A stretch of 64,000 bases of DNA from Ophiocordyceps camponoti-saundersi (nom. inval.) (Eukaryota; Ascomycota; Sordariomycetes; Hypocreales; Ophiocordycipitaceae), in assembly GCA_003339415.1 (NCBI GenBank), contig PDHQ01000125.1:30391-94390 (forward strand). The letters run 5' to 3'. The notes beneath the pieces are model-generated. The model was not told the origin of the DNA and did not search any database. It worked only from the letters and a program-made list of their open reading frames with translations. Made by a program: the position numbers and the translations under genes. Below, in pieces: positions 26,015 through 38,941 of this stretch (the stretch's first letter is position 1; every line of letters starts with the position of its first letter).

Positions 26015-26264
26015 TATAAAGGTCCTATACTCCTTAATATTTATAAGAAGCTAACTTTATTTATATAAAATAACTTAAGAGGTTTTAAGGTATATACGGT
26101 ATACGTACTTAGGGTTATAGTCCGTATATAGCCCGCGCCTATCCTATGTATAGCGCTAACTAATCGTATATACTTATATATACCCCGCGCCTATTATACG
26201 CGCGGACTTAACTAAGTACCCTTTACGTAACTTAGCTATTTAAGTATAGCTTAAATCTTTTATA
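26015..26264 (-). repeat. G1 3' LTR
   Basis: 250 bp; its reverse complement starts TATAAAAGATTTAAGC and ends GGACCTTTATA. Matches 46164-46390 directly and 60130-60379 in reverse complement. Confidence 0.88.
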
Positions 26265-26787
26265 TACCTTATTACTTTAAGAAAAGAGTATTTCTAGCTA
26301 TAGTATATATATATATAAGGTATAAGTTAAAATACCCCTTATATAGAAAATTTTTCTTTTTTCTTTTTTATTTTTCTTTTTAAGCTAGTTATATTATTTT
26401 CCCTTATTAAGTAAATAATTCTCTAAGCCTTATACTTTATTACTCCGCTATTATATTCTTATAATTTTTTTTTTATTATTATTATTATCTAAGCTTTCTT
26501 ATAATTATTTATTCTTTTTTTTTATTATTATTATTATTTTTTAAGCTTTTTATATTTATTAAGTTATTATATTACCGCTTTAATATATTATCTTATTAGC
26601 TATAATTACCGCCTTATATAATAAGCAGCTATACTATAAAGAGGGATTTAAATAATAAAAGCGTTACTATATTATAAAAAGTAAAATATTTATATACTCT
26701 CTATATTTAAAACGTTTATAATAGCTATAATATTAATTATTAATATAATTATAAAATAGCTTATAAAATATATAAATAGCGGCGAAG

Positions 26788-28660
26788 TATAACTTTTATA
26801 TATTTTATAGATCCCGCGCTTATAGCGACGCGGATATAGACTACCTATTCTTATATTATAAGCGGACTCCGCTCTTTCTATTACCTTATAGCGATAGCCT
26901 TAAGCCGCGCCTAGAGCGACTCTAGGGGGGAGGGTAACGCTATATAAGTTAATTATAACCGCGAAAATTTTTTACCTAGAATATAGCTTTACTTTAAATT
27001 ATAATAAACTTAAACCTAAAAGTTTACCGTACCTCTTACCTTATTAGAAGCTAAGGCGAGTATTAGTAAGATTATTTTAGGAGACGCCTTAATCTTTATA
27101 TAAGTAATTATTAAATAAGTAGCGGAGTCTAAGAAGGTCCGGGGAGGCGCCCCCCTTACTCCGACTTTATCGATTAATAATATTTCCTTAGCCGTTACGG
27201 CCGCGGTTTCCTCTTTTTTTTATAATTTTAGGGGGAGCGGAACTCTTTTAATATAAGCTATAATTATAGCTAAAGCGCTAAAAAAAACTATTAAAAAATA
27301 AGTTCCTAAGTAATATAAACGTTAGCTTATAATTCGCTTTAATTTTATTATTACTTTACTTTAAGTTTAAAGCTTTAAGGTAACTATAATAAATATTAAT
27401 TATAAACTTTATAGATAAAGCTAAGCTTTTATAATAAGGAAATTACCTAGTAATAATATTATAATAATATTCTAAGATATTATTTATAAGCTTTAGTCTA
27501 ATTTAAGGTAGCTTTATATTATTTTTAAAAAAGAAGTATACTTAATTAGCGGAGGTTATATTCTTATCGTAAAAAAAGTATTAGCGCGGGCCTTATAGTA
27601 AGGCGGTAAGGAAGCTTTTTAGAAAAAGATTAAGTTATTAAATAAGGTTTTAATAATATAATTATATATAAAAAGATACTATTTAGGGATTTAGCAAAGT
27701 TCCCTTATAATTACTATTAATAATATAACGGATATAAATTAGATTTATAATAAAAGTATAATAATATAAGTAGAGATTTTTAACGCGGAACCTTATAAGC
27801 TAAAAATCTAACCCCGGTAATATTTTAAATACTATTAGCTTAGATATATTACTAAATATTATATAGCGAAGCTATAATATAGCTAATACTCCGCCTTTTC
27901 GTATATAAAAAGTAAGTTAGCTTACTTTATAATATATAGAAAAAGACCGTATTATTACCTTTTTTATTAGGGGACTTACCTTAAGTAAAATTAACTTTAT
28001 TTTAAAATAAAAGTAGCGTAGGACCGGGCGAAAAATACTTATATTTCCTAACCCCGGAGATTTATAAATTAGAATTTTATATATATTACCCCTCCTCCCC
28101 CTCCGGCGCTAATTAGAATCTAATAATAGCTAGGGCAGAAACGCTAGAAAGCGAATATAGTAGCTCCGCCTCCGACCCCCTCTCTAAACTTATTTATAGC
28201 TTTATTATAATAATTAAGCTACTTTTCGGAACTAGCTATTATAAGGTCTATTATAAGCTAGTAAAACCTTTATATATTCTTTAATTACGTTAATAAAGCT
28301 TTAATCGAATAGATTATTTAGGACGCTATAATTAAGCGCGGAGATTTAATTTATAATAACGATAACGCCTAAGAAGATAAGTAGCTATATAGACTTCGTA
28401 CTAAACTTAAACTACGCGTACCCTTATTACCGCGGACTCCGCTCTAGAGGAAATATCGGCTTCCTAATTACTTATTATTACTAGACCTATCTAAGGTATA
28501 GAGTGCCGGGTGCGGACCTAGTCCGGCCTTAAGCTAAGGTAACGCTTAAGGGGAGGGTTTTACTGCGAGTTCTCTAGTTTTTCCTATTTCTAAAATATAT
28601 ATAAGATAGTTCTAAGCTATATTAGGCATATTAGCATATAAATATTATTATTATTATTAT
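26788..28660 (+). mobile_element. Retroposon C2 (1.87 kb) inside G1
   Basis: The exact 13-bp duplication AATAGCGGCGAAG flanks it (26775-26787, 28661-28673). The 3' end on the plus strand is an (ATT)n tail at 28643-28660. The 5' end TATAACTTTTATATATTTTA is shared with C3, so both are probably full length. The matching uninterrupted G3 sequence near 59620-59650 lacks it, confirming insertion. Confidence 0.88.
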
Positions 28661-31600
28661 AATAGCGGCGAAGATAATATTTTTAGGAAAAGTACCTTTT
28701 TACTATAAATATACGCTTATAATAAGCTATCCGCGACTTATAAATAATAGTTAGGAAAAAATAAGCTATTATTTTACTTACTTGCCCCCGCGCTAAAAAA
28801 GTACCTAGCTAGCGCGCCTAGCTTATACTAAAGTTTCTTACTTATATTAATTATTTATAAGCTATACTAGCTATTATTTATATTATATTACGTTTAATAA
28901 TTAACTTTTACGCCCCTTTTACGCTTAAGTAATAATAATCCTCCGCACTTATTCTTACTACTAATAATATAATTACCGTATTTACTTTATATACCCTAAC
29001 TTATAATATATTTTTAGTAATAATATAATATTAATAATAATAATAGTAATAATAAAGCGCCCTTATTACTAGCTTTAATTTTTTCGCCTTATAATATAAA
29101 ATATCTTTTTAATAATAAGAGGAATAATAATAATAAATTCTTAAGTAATAGTAAAATAAGTAAGCTACTTAAATTATAAACCGCTAAGTAAATATTAATA
29201 CGCGGAAATAAGAGAATAAGGAGAGGAATAATATTTTTTATTAAATAATTATAGCGCTAACTAATTTATATAATATATTAAGCTTACCCGTTACCTTATT
29301 ATACGCTATTTTTATTAGCTTATATATATTATTTAGCTTCTAATTACTTAGCGCTTATATACGGTACTTATCCTCCCCCCCGCTATATATTAATAAAGCG
29401 GGTTTACGCTAGCGCTTATATATAGCGCGCGTAGCTTAGAAGTAAGATAAGTAAAACTTCTATTATTAATATTATATTAAATATTCCCTTAACTTTAAGG
29501 TATACCCTCCCCTATTTAGGAATATATTTATTATAAATTAATATTAGCGCTAAGTTATAGCTAACGCTATAATAATCTCCTAAGTTACTTAATTATAATA
29601 AAAGATTATAAGGAAAAGATAGAGGAGGTAAATATTAGCTTAAAGCTAATATAAAAAAGGAGAAAAAATAAGTAAATAAAAAATAAAAAGGAATAAGGGG
29701 TAGGAGAGTAATATTATATTTATAAGATAAGGTAAGAAAATTACTTAAGGGGGATAACTAACTATAAGGGGCGCTTAAATAAATATATAGTTAAGTTTAC
29801 TTTAAGCTATTATAAAAGCGTATATCCCCCTATATAAACTTAAAATAATTTAATATTATATAATATTTAAAGCTATTAAGTAGCTTTTAAGTTAAAATAA
29901 TATAATTTTTCTATTTTATAAAGATAAGTTAATAAGGCGTTCCGCCTTATAAGCGCTAACTCCTAGCGTTTTTTATAATAAGGATTTCCTTAACTTTATA
30001 CTTATTAAAAAATAAGTTATTATAAAAAAGATAAAGAAGGGGATCTAGCTAAAAGTTAGTAAATAACTAAGATAGTAAAAGGTTACTAGTAGCACGCTTA
30101 ATAAGGTTAATATAAAAGGTAAGGTAAATACTAAATAGCGTATTAAAAATAATAGTAAGCGGCGTTAATATAGCTATTACCTTATATTTATTTTTAAAGT
30201 AATTAAGCTTCTAAGATAGATAGTTAAACTATATATAAGTAAGGTTAAGCTATATAAAGTTACCGATTTAGAACCGTTTTACGGGCTAGCGAGACTTATT
30301 TAAGGAGTCTTATTACCGCTACTAAGCTTAAGTAATAAAGGCTTATATTAGTTTAACGCTATTACGAAAAAAATATAAACGCTATAGCTTACTTTTTTAA
30401 AAAAAAGATAGGAGTAGCTGCCTTTACTAGCTAGTTAAGAAAAGTAATATCGAAGCTATAAAATAAGCGGTTAGAACTAATACTTATTATAAATAAGTTT
30501 TAATTATTTAAAGTAAGCTAATAAGTAAGTAAATAGCGCGGCTAATTAAATTATAAAAAAGAGATTATATAATAGAGAATAGCTTATACCTCTTAATTTA
30601 TATACTTCGTACCCTTATTAGTTTAGGGGTAATATATTATAGAAAATAGCTTATTAACCTTAGTAAGATAATAAAAAGTAAATTAGAAATAGCTTATCTA
30701 ATTAAAACTACGATTAGAAATTAACTTATAAAGGAAGCTATAAAACCGCTACTAATATTAAATAAAATACTTAATATATTACTTAATATTTATAAATATT
30801 ATAGCTTTAAGCTAAATATATTTTAATAAACGATTTATAATAATTATTAGGAAATAGGGCTAGGACTCTAAGATAGCGGGTAGCTTAGTTATAAAGTTTA
30901 CGGAGAGGGTTATTTAAAATTATTTAAGAGAAGGTAGTAGCTAAAGTAACTTTTAATAACGCTAATAATTAAAATAATCTTTATAATAATAATAATTATA
31001 AATAAAATATATTATATTTATAAATATATTATTTTAGTAAAACTTATATTAAAAAAATATAAAAGTAATATTCTTATTAAAGTATCTTATTATAAGGGAA
31101 TTATAAGTTTATTAGATAAGTATAATAATTAGAAGTTCTTACTTAGGAACTTAAAAATAGCCTCGGAATTATAGCTATCTATAAATAAAAATAAAATAGT
31201 TTATAATTTACTTATAAGTACCTACTTTTAATAGAAACTTCCAAGCGCCTAATTAAACTACTTAGCAGTATATATAATAAAAGAAATTAATATAGAGAGC
31301 CTCTAACTAAAAATCCTATAAGGTTTTATTATAAAAAGGGGCCGGGGTATCTTAAGTAAAAGATATAGCTATAAGAAACTAAGATAGGGCTAGGCTAAAT
31401 TAGACCGGATATAATTTAAAGGAGTAAATAAATATAAGTTATATAATTTAATTAAAGCGCTTCTCTATCTTATAGCGATCTTATTCTCGCTAGGAGAGCG
31501 TATTAAGCTATAACGCTTACGCGCTAAGATAGTACTAAAAGCGGAAATTAAAAAAAGTAAGTATTTTAGCCTAATATACCTAATATTCTATTATAGCCTT

Positions 31601-32281
31601 AAGTATAATAAAATATTCTAAAGCTTTATAATTTATAAAAATAAAGAATAGCTATATAACTTTATATAATTTAGTAAATTACGCTTTAAAATAAAAAATA
31701 ATAGCGAAAAGCTTTTTATTATAAATTATATAATTTTATTTTATAAGTAAAAGTTTCTTAAAATAATATATAATAAGCTAGAAAATATAGTCTAAGCTAA
31801 ACTAGGAAAAATACCCGCTAATAGCTTTATTAAAATAATTAGCTTTAATAATAATATTACGGTTTAGATTCTATTAGGCGAGGATAGGGGTAAAGATAAA
31901 CGTAAACTTAAATATATTAAAAATAAGCTAATATTTATCGGTCTAATAGAAAAGCGCGCCGCGTTTCGTAAGCTTAACTAAAGGGGCTATAAAGTTTAAA
32001 AAGTAAAATATAAAATTACGATAAAAGTTAGTAAACCTAAGAAAACTATATATATTTTAAATATAAGTTAGTACCTCCTATTTTAAAATTATAGAAACTT
32101 TAATAAAGTCCGGCTATATTTTTTTACTAATATAAATAATAAACTTTAAATACTTAACTTTATAAATAGTAAAATTATATTTATTAAGATTAAGGAAAAG
32201 CCTAGCTTAATAAAAATATAAGAGTATAACGTATACTTTATACTAATAATTAAAATAGGAATTTTCTAAATAAATAAGAAT

Positions 32282-32596
32282 ATTATTTAAATATATTATA
32301 GTAAAGTCCCTTAAGGAGTTACTAAAAGTAATATTAATATAATACTAAAATATAGTAAACGCTCCTATAAGGCTAAAAAAGTAAATAAGGTATTTAAATA
32401 AATTAAACTAAGTACGGAAAGCTATAAAATATTCCTTACTTTTTATAATACGAAGCTTATAAAAGGCGGTATAAATATTAAATTTCGTAAATTAGTAAGT
32501 ATTTAAAAAGCTATAGAGCGTTTTCTTAATAAGTAAAAAAGGATAATAATTTTACTTTATTACTTTATTTAAAGCGCGATAATTAATATAAAAGCG
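32282..32596 (-). pseudogene. G1 gypsy reverse-transcriptase ghost
   Basis: On the minus strand the RFYINYRALNK block starts at 32596, and 101 codons later in the same frame YLNN (32293-32282) stands where YLDD is expected. It is the same layout as in G2 and G3. Confidence 0.8.
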
Positions 32597-33292
32597 CTAC
32601 TTACTTTTTAGCTTTTTTATAAATAAGATAGGGGCGGCTATAGATAATAAGCTAATATAGATTTATCTTTTATCTATTAAGTTAGTAATTTATTTCCGAA
32701 TTTTAAGGAGATACTCGCGAGGTATATTATAAAGTAAGCTTTAAGGTAAAAGGGGTAAGAAACTATTAAGTTCCTAGTAGAGTTAAATATAGTAATTATA
32801 ATTAATACGGTAAAGGGGTAAAATATTAGCTTTCTCCTTATCGAATAAGTTAATAAAATTTAATATTTTAAAAAGTAAGGAGGGGCTTATAATTAAGGTA
32901 AAGGTTATAATACGCAAAACGTAAAAGATATCCTATAAGCTAATAGTAAGGAATTAATAACTAGTACGCTATTAGGATTTATAATAGATAAGAGCTATAA
33001 AGATAAAGCTAAGGATAGCTATAGTAAGGTAAGTAACTTATTAAAATTTAAAATATAAAATAACTAATCTTCTAATAAAGTAAACTATAACTTTCCGCTT
33101 ATTAAAATATAGTAAAATATTATTACGCGCTATTTAAATAAGCTAAAAATTAAGTCCTAAGTAAGGCTTAAGATTATATACGCTATTATAAGTAATTATT
33201 AGCTATTAATATTAGCTATAAAATAAATAAGGTAGCGGATAAATAAATATAGCTTAAAATATACACGCTATTAGTAATATATATAAAGGTTT

Positions 33293-33502
33293 TATAAAGG
33301 TTTTACTAAGGCAACTATAGAAGTAAGCTAAGGTAAAGTTATAATTAAAGCTATTAAAGAGAGGAAGGAGAGGGGAGAGAAGCCCCCCTCCTAAGCTAGC
33401 TATATACCCCGCGCGATAACTAAGCGCTATTAGGAAAACCTAAATATATCCGCTATAATCCCCCCTATCTAGCTACGATTAGTTATAAACTAATCCCTTA
33501 TA
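33293..33502 (+). repeat. S1 5' LTR
   Basis: Starts TATAAAGG, contains GGGGAGAGAAGCCCCCCTCC and ends AATCCCTTATA; near-identical to 34859-35067. Confidence 0.85.
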
Positions 33503-34858
33503 TAGCCCCCTCCTTAAGCTAGCCGAGGAGGTAGGAGCGTAGGACGGAAAAGTTACGTATTATTACGCTAGCGAGATATTTTATATAGTCTCTAGCTAAT
33601 AGCCTAATAGCCTCCGTAAAGATAAGGATAAGAGGGCGGAAAGGCTCCCTTATAGCTTAAGGAATTAAACCCTAATCCTTATAAGGAAGATTCTAATAAG
33701 CTTAAAATCGTAGCACCGCTTAAGGTAAGAACTAATAAACTTATATATTAGTAATAAAAACTTACTTATATAACTAGTATATAAGATTAGATAGCACCGT
33801 GCTAGTTATAAAAAGCTTAAAAAATACCTTAATTATAATAAATAGTAAAGCTAGCCGTATACTTATTACTATATACCGCTAGCGCTAATTTATAAGCTAG
33901 AGCGTAATATAATTATAGTATATACTTACTAATAAATCTACGCGCTTAAGCTACGCGCGGATTATCCTTATATAAAGTAACGTAATAAAGCTAGAAATTA
34001 CTTAAGCTATAATATTTAGTATATACTTATCCCTCCTTACTCGTTATCCCCTTAATTAAAATATTTTAAATTTATTACTAATTACCCCGCTTCGCTTATA
34101 GAAAGCTTTAACCTTAATATCCTTATTTACTTATAAAGCTTTAGATAATTACGCTTAAAATAATTAATCTAGTTATACTAATAATAATACTAATACTTAA
34201 TAATATTAAAATAAGATTATATAAATATAATATTTATTAGGTTAGTAAAAAGGGGGGGCGGCAAATTAACTAGCGCGGTAGGAATATTCCTAGAACTAAA
34301 TACTCTATTAAAGCCTCGGAGAAGGCTAGCGAAGGCTATATATATTATAAGCTAGTTCTTATAATCTAAGCGCTTTTATAGCTCCTTACGTAGCTTAGAT
34401 AAGAGTAGAATAATCTTAATATAATTAGATTAGTTTAATAGTCTAGCTTTAAAAAAAGTATATTCTTACCTTATAATATATTCTCTAAGGGGCTCTAATA
34501 GCCCCTAATATATCTTAACTAAGGAAAAACTTACTTAGCGCTTTTTATAACTCTCCCTAAAAAGCTCGGAGATATACGCTAAAAAAGCTTTAAGCTAGTA
34601 AGAAAAATTTATAGCTATAGTAATATATAAAAAAAACGTTTATTAAAAAGTACTAAGATAAGAAAAGATATAGTAAAATTAGGACTTAGGCTCCTTAATT
34701 ATAGCTTCGTTAATCGTAAATTTAGTATATATAGCGGCTAGCTAAGAGTCTAAGCTAGAACGAGCTAAGAGCGGCTCTAATATAGGTAGAATTTAACGGC
34801 GTTCTATACTAAAATCTTACTCTTATATTTAGTTAGTAGTAAGAGGAGCTTTAATTAA

Positions 34859-35067
34859 TATAAAGGTCTTATTAAGGCGATTATAGAAATAAGCTAAGGT
34901 AAAGTTATAATTAAAGCTATCGAAAAAAGGAAAGAGAGGGGAGAGAAGCCCCCCTCCTAAGCTAGCTATATACCCTACGTAATAACTAAACGCTATTAGG
35001 AAAACCTAAATATATCCGCTATAATCCCCCTTATTTAGCTATAATTAGTTATAAACTAATCCCTTAT
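34859..35067 (+). repeat. S1 3' LTR
   Basis: Partner of 33293-33502; differences are mainly C/T. Confidence 0.85.
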
Positions 35068-36278
35068 AATATATTTATATAATAATATAAATTACTTATA
35101 AGTAAGAGAGGGGGATTTACTTAAGCTAATAGCGCTATATAAAAGATTCGCTTATAATAGTATAATAATTATAGCTACTATTTGCTTATATAATAATAAA
35201 AAAAATAAAATTTATAAATATAAGAAGAAGAAAAGGAGGCGAGTTTATATTCTAACTAATATTTATAAAATAGTTATCTAATATTTTATAAGTAATATTA
35301 TTATAAGAATTCTCCCCTTATAGGAGACTTAATATAAGGGGGATTTATTTCCTTAGTTTAAGGTAAGGTTCTCCTTCTTTTTTACGGTATCTATAAAGCG
35401 GATTAAAAAAGCTAGTAGGAGAGGATTAAGCTTATACTTATATAAGAAATAGCTAATATTATTATAGCGGAGGTAGCGGCCCTTAGCGCGCCGCTTTATA
35501 ATCTTATCGCTATTAGCTTTAATTACCTAATAATAAATTTTACTATTATAGCTATTTTAGCCTTAAGAGGGAGGGCTACTATATTTACTAAAGCGCGGCT
35601 AGGTGCTAGTCTAGTATATATTAGTTATTAAGGTATTTTAAGATAGCTTAGGAGTAGAAAATAAAAACGTCTAGCTTTTATTTTTAAAGTAGAAAGACTT
35701 AATATTTATAGTAATAGCGTAGATTTTAATAATAACGATAATATACTTAATTAGGGGAATATTACGCTTTATATAATATTAGCGAAAAGCTAGCGTAAAG
35801 GTATAATAAAGGCGTATAATTTTAATCTTATTAGCTTATTTAGTATTATTTATTTAAGTAAGCTTAGCTTTAAAGCGGATAAGGAAATTAGAGAAAAACT
35901 TAGAAGCGCCTTATATAAGGTACTTAAGCTTTATTATAGCTATTTAGCACTAGTATAAGTTAGTAAATATAATATTAAGGTAACTTAGGAAATAATTAAA
36001 GTTATATTTATATTTAATATTTTATTTAAAAAATAAAGCTACCTTAGCTTAAACTAAAAGAGATAAATATTAATATAGAAATACTTATTAGTTATAAGCG
36101 GTATTAATAAAAGCTTAGTCCGCTTATAGCTTATAAAATATAAAGGAGCGCTATATTAGAAAAAGGTTCTTATTACTATTAAATAGCGATCTAAGAAGTA
36201 GCAGCTTATAGTAAGGTTATAATTATTATTACTTAAGAAGCTATATAAATTAATACTATTAGTATATAAAGCTTTAAA

Positions 36279-36579
36279 TATTAAGTAGTCTTTATATATA
36301 TATATAAGTAAAAGAAAGTAAAGGTAACTTAAATTAAGTATAATTAGAGATAGATACCCTTCCTTTATCGTACGAGGAAGAGCCGCTATATAGCTAGATA
36401 ATACTTTACTTTTATACCCTCCTTCTTCTTATCTAAGCTACCTCTTACCTCCTAAGTTATATAAAGTATAACTTAAGCGATAATATATATTTTATTAGAA
36501 GCTTCCTTATATCTATACTATCCTTTATATATATATCGTATAGTAAATATAAAAAGGTATAGAGAGATAATATCTAATA
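36279..36579 (+). repeat. A2 5' LTR
   Basis: 301 bp, starts TATTAAGTAGTC and ends ATCTAATA; pairs with 45771-46071. Confidence 0.9.
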
Positions 36580-36695
36580 CTTAACTTTTTTCTTTTTATA
36601 AAAAAATATATTAAATAAAAAAGTATTATATAAAGAAAAAACTCCGTTTTCCTAAAAGGTAAATATTTCTAAAGAAAAATAGTTATATAATATTA

Positions 36696-38566
36696 TAATA
36701 ATAATAATAATAATATTTATACGCTAGTATACCTAATATAGCTTAAAACTATCTTATATATATTTTAGGAGTAGGAAAAACTAGAGAACTTAAAGTAAAA
36801 CCCTCCTCTTAAGCGTTACCTTAGCTTAAAGCTAGACTAGGTCCGTACCCGGCACTCTATACCTTAGATAGGTCTAATAATAATAAGTAATTAAAAAGCT
36901 AATATTTCCTTTAAAATAAAATCTACGGTAATAAGAGTGCGCGTAGTCCGAGTTTAGTACGGAGTTTATATAGCTATTTATCTTCCTAAGTATTATCGTT
37001 ATTATAAACTAAATCTCCGCGCTTAATTATAGCGTTTTAAATAATTTATTTAATTAAGGCTTTATTAATATAACTAAGGAATATATAGAGGTTTTACTAG
37101 CTTATAATAAACTTTATAATAGCTAGTTTTAAAAAGCGGCCTAATTATTATAGCGGAGTTATAAATAAGTTCGGAGAGGGGGTTAGAAGCGGAGCTATTA
37201 TATTAGCTTTTTAGCGTTTCCGCCTTAGCTATTACTAAACTCTAGTTAGCGCTAAAAAGGGAGGAGAGGCGGTATATATAGAGTTCCGATTTATAAATTT
37301 TTAAGGTTAGGAAATATAAATATCCTTCGCTTAATCTTATACCGCTCTTATTTTAAGGTAAAGTTAACTTTACTTAAGGTAAGTCCCTTAATAAAGAGGG
37401 TAATAGTATAATCTCTTTTTATACGCTATAAAGTAAGCTAATTTACCCTCTACGTATAAAGAGGCGGAGTATTAGCTATATTATAATTTTACTATATAAT
37501 ATTTAGCGATATATTTAAATTAATAATATTTAAAATATTATTAAGGTTAGACTTTTAGCTTATAAGGTTCCGCGTTAAAAATCTCTACTTATATTATTAT
37601 ACTTTTATTATAAATTTAGTTTATATTTATTACGCTATTAATAATAATTATAAGAGAACTTTATTAAGTTTCTAAATAATATCTTTTTATATATAGTTAT
37701 ATTATTAAAACCTTATTTAATAACTTAATTTTTTTTTAAAAGGCTTCCTTATTATTTTACTATAAGGCCTATACTAATACCTTTTTTATAATAAAAGTAT
37801 AATTTTCGCTAGTTAAGTATACCTTTTCTTTAAAAATAATATAAAGCTATTTTAAATTAAACTAAAGCTTATAAATAGTATTTTAAAATAGTATTATAAT
37901 ATTATTATTAAGTAATTTCCTTATTATAAAAGCTTAGCTTTACTTATAAAATTTATAGTTAATACTTATTATAATTACCTTAAGGTTTCGGACTTAGAAT
38001 AAAATAGCGATAAAGTTAAAGCGAATTATAAGCTAACGCTTATATTACTTAGGAAATTATTTTTTAATAATTTTCTCTAACGCTTTAACTATAACTATAG
38101 CTTATATCGGAGAAATTCCGCTTTCCTTAAAGCTATAGAAAAGAGAAAAAACCGTAGCTATAATAGCTAAGGAAATATTATTAATTAACGGAGTTAAAGT
38201 AAGAGGAGCGCCTCCCTAAACCTTTTCGGACTCCGCTACTTATTTAATAATTACTTATACGGAGACTAAGGCGTCCCTTAAAATAATCTTATTAATACTC
38301 GCCTTAGCTTCTAATAAAGTAAAAAGTATAGTAAACTTTTAAGTCTAAGTTTACTATAATTTAAAGTAAAGCTATATTTTAGGTAAAAAATTTTTATAGT
38401 TACGATTAACTTATATAATATTACCCTCCCCCCCGGAGTTACTCTAAGCGTAGCTCGAGGCTATTACTATAAGGTAATAGAAAGAGTAGAGTCTGCTTAT
38501 AATATAAGAATAAGGAGTTTATATCTACGTTACTATAAGTGCGGGATCCGTAAAATATATAAAAGT
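36696..38566 (-). mobile_element. Retroposon C3 (1.87 kb) inside A2
   Basis: An exact 16-bp duplication TAGTTATATAATATTA flanks it (36680-36695, 38567-38582). A1 has the undivided target near 7974-7986. The left end is the (ATT)n tail read on the minus strand. The 5' end at 38566 matches that of C2. Confidence 0.9.
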
Positions 38567-38877
38567 TAGTTATATAATATTAAATAAGTATATAATTGAA
38601 AAAAATCTTTAAAAGTAAATAACGCTTATAATATTATAATAAAAAAAGATAAAAAAAATAAGCTACTAGCTAAAAAATAAAAATTAGGTTATTATATAAT
38701 TTAACTTATAATATATTTTTATAAAGTTTTATTATAAAAGTTTTTTATAGTTATAATACTAAGAAAAATAAGTAGAAAACTAACTTTTTATAACTTTATA
38801 CTAAAAATACTAAAAAATATTACGAAAAATAGGAATTAAAAATCGGATTCTACCGCCTCTTACCGCCTTTAGAGGGG

Positions 38878-38941
38878 TATAAAAACCCCTCCTCGCTCCC
38901 TCTCTCTCTCTCTCTCTTTCTTTTCTTTTTTTTTTCTTTTT
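38878..38941 (+). promoter_or_regulatory. Internal TATA box plus pyrimidine tract in A2
   Basis: TATAAAAA followed by CT-repeat and T-rich tract, the counterpart of 8268-8340 in A1, with the same upstream words CGGATTCT and TTTAGAGGGG. Confidence 0.5.

Larger units (their letters stand above)
33293..35067 (+). mobile_element. Short LTR element S1 (TRIM/LARD-like, 1.78 kb)
   Basis: Two 210-bp direct repeats (33293-33502, 34859-35067) enclose about 1.36 kb with no coding motif. The same structure is at 47179-48955. It interrupts G1: sequence continuous in G3 near 46660-46700 is split here. Probably mobilised by an autonomous LTR element. Confidence 0.82.
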
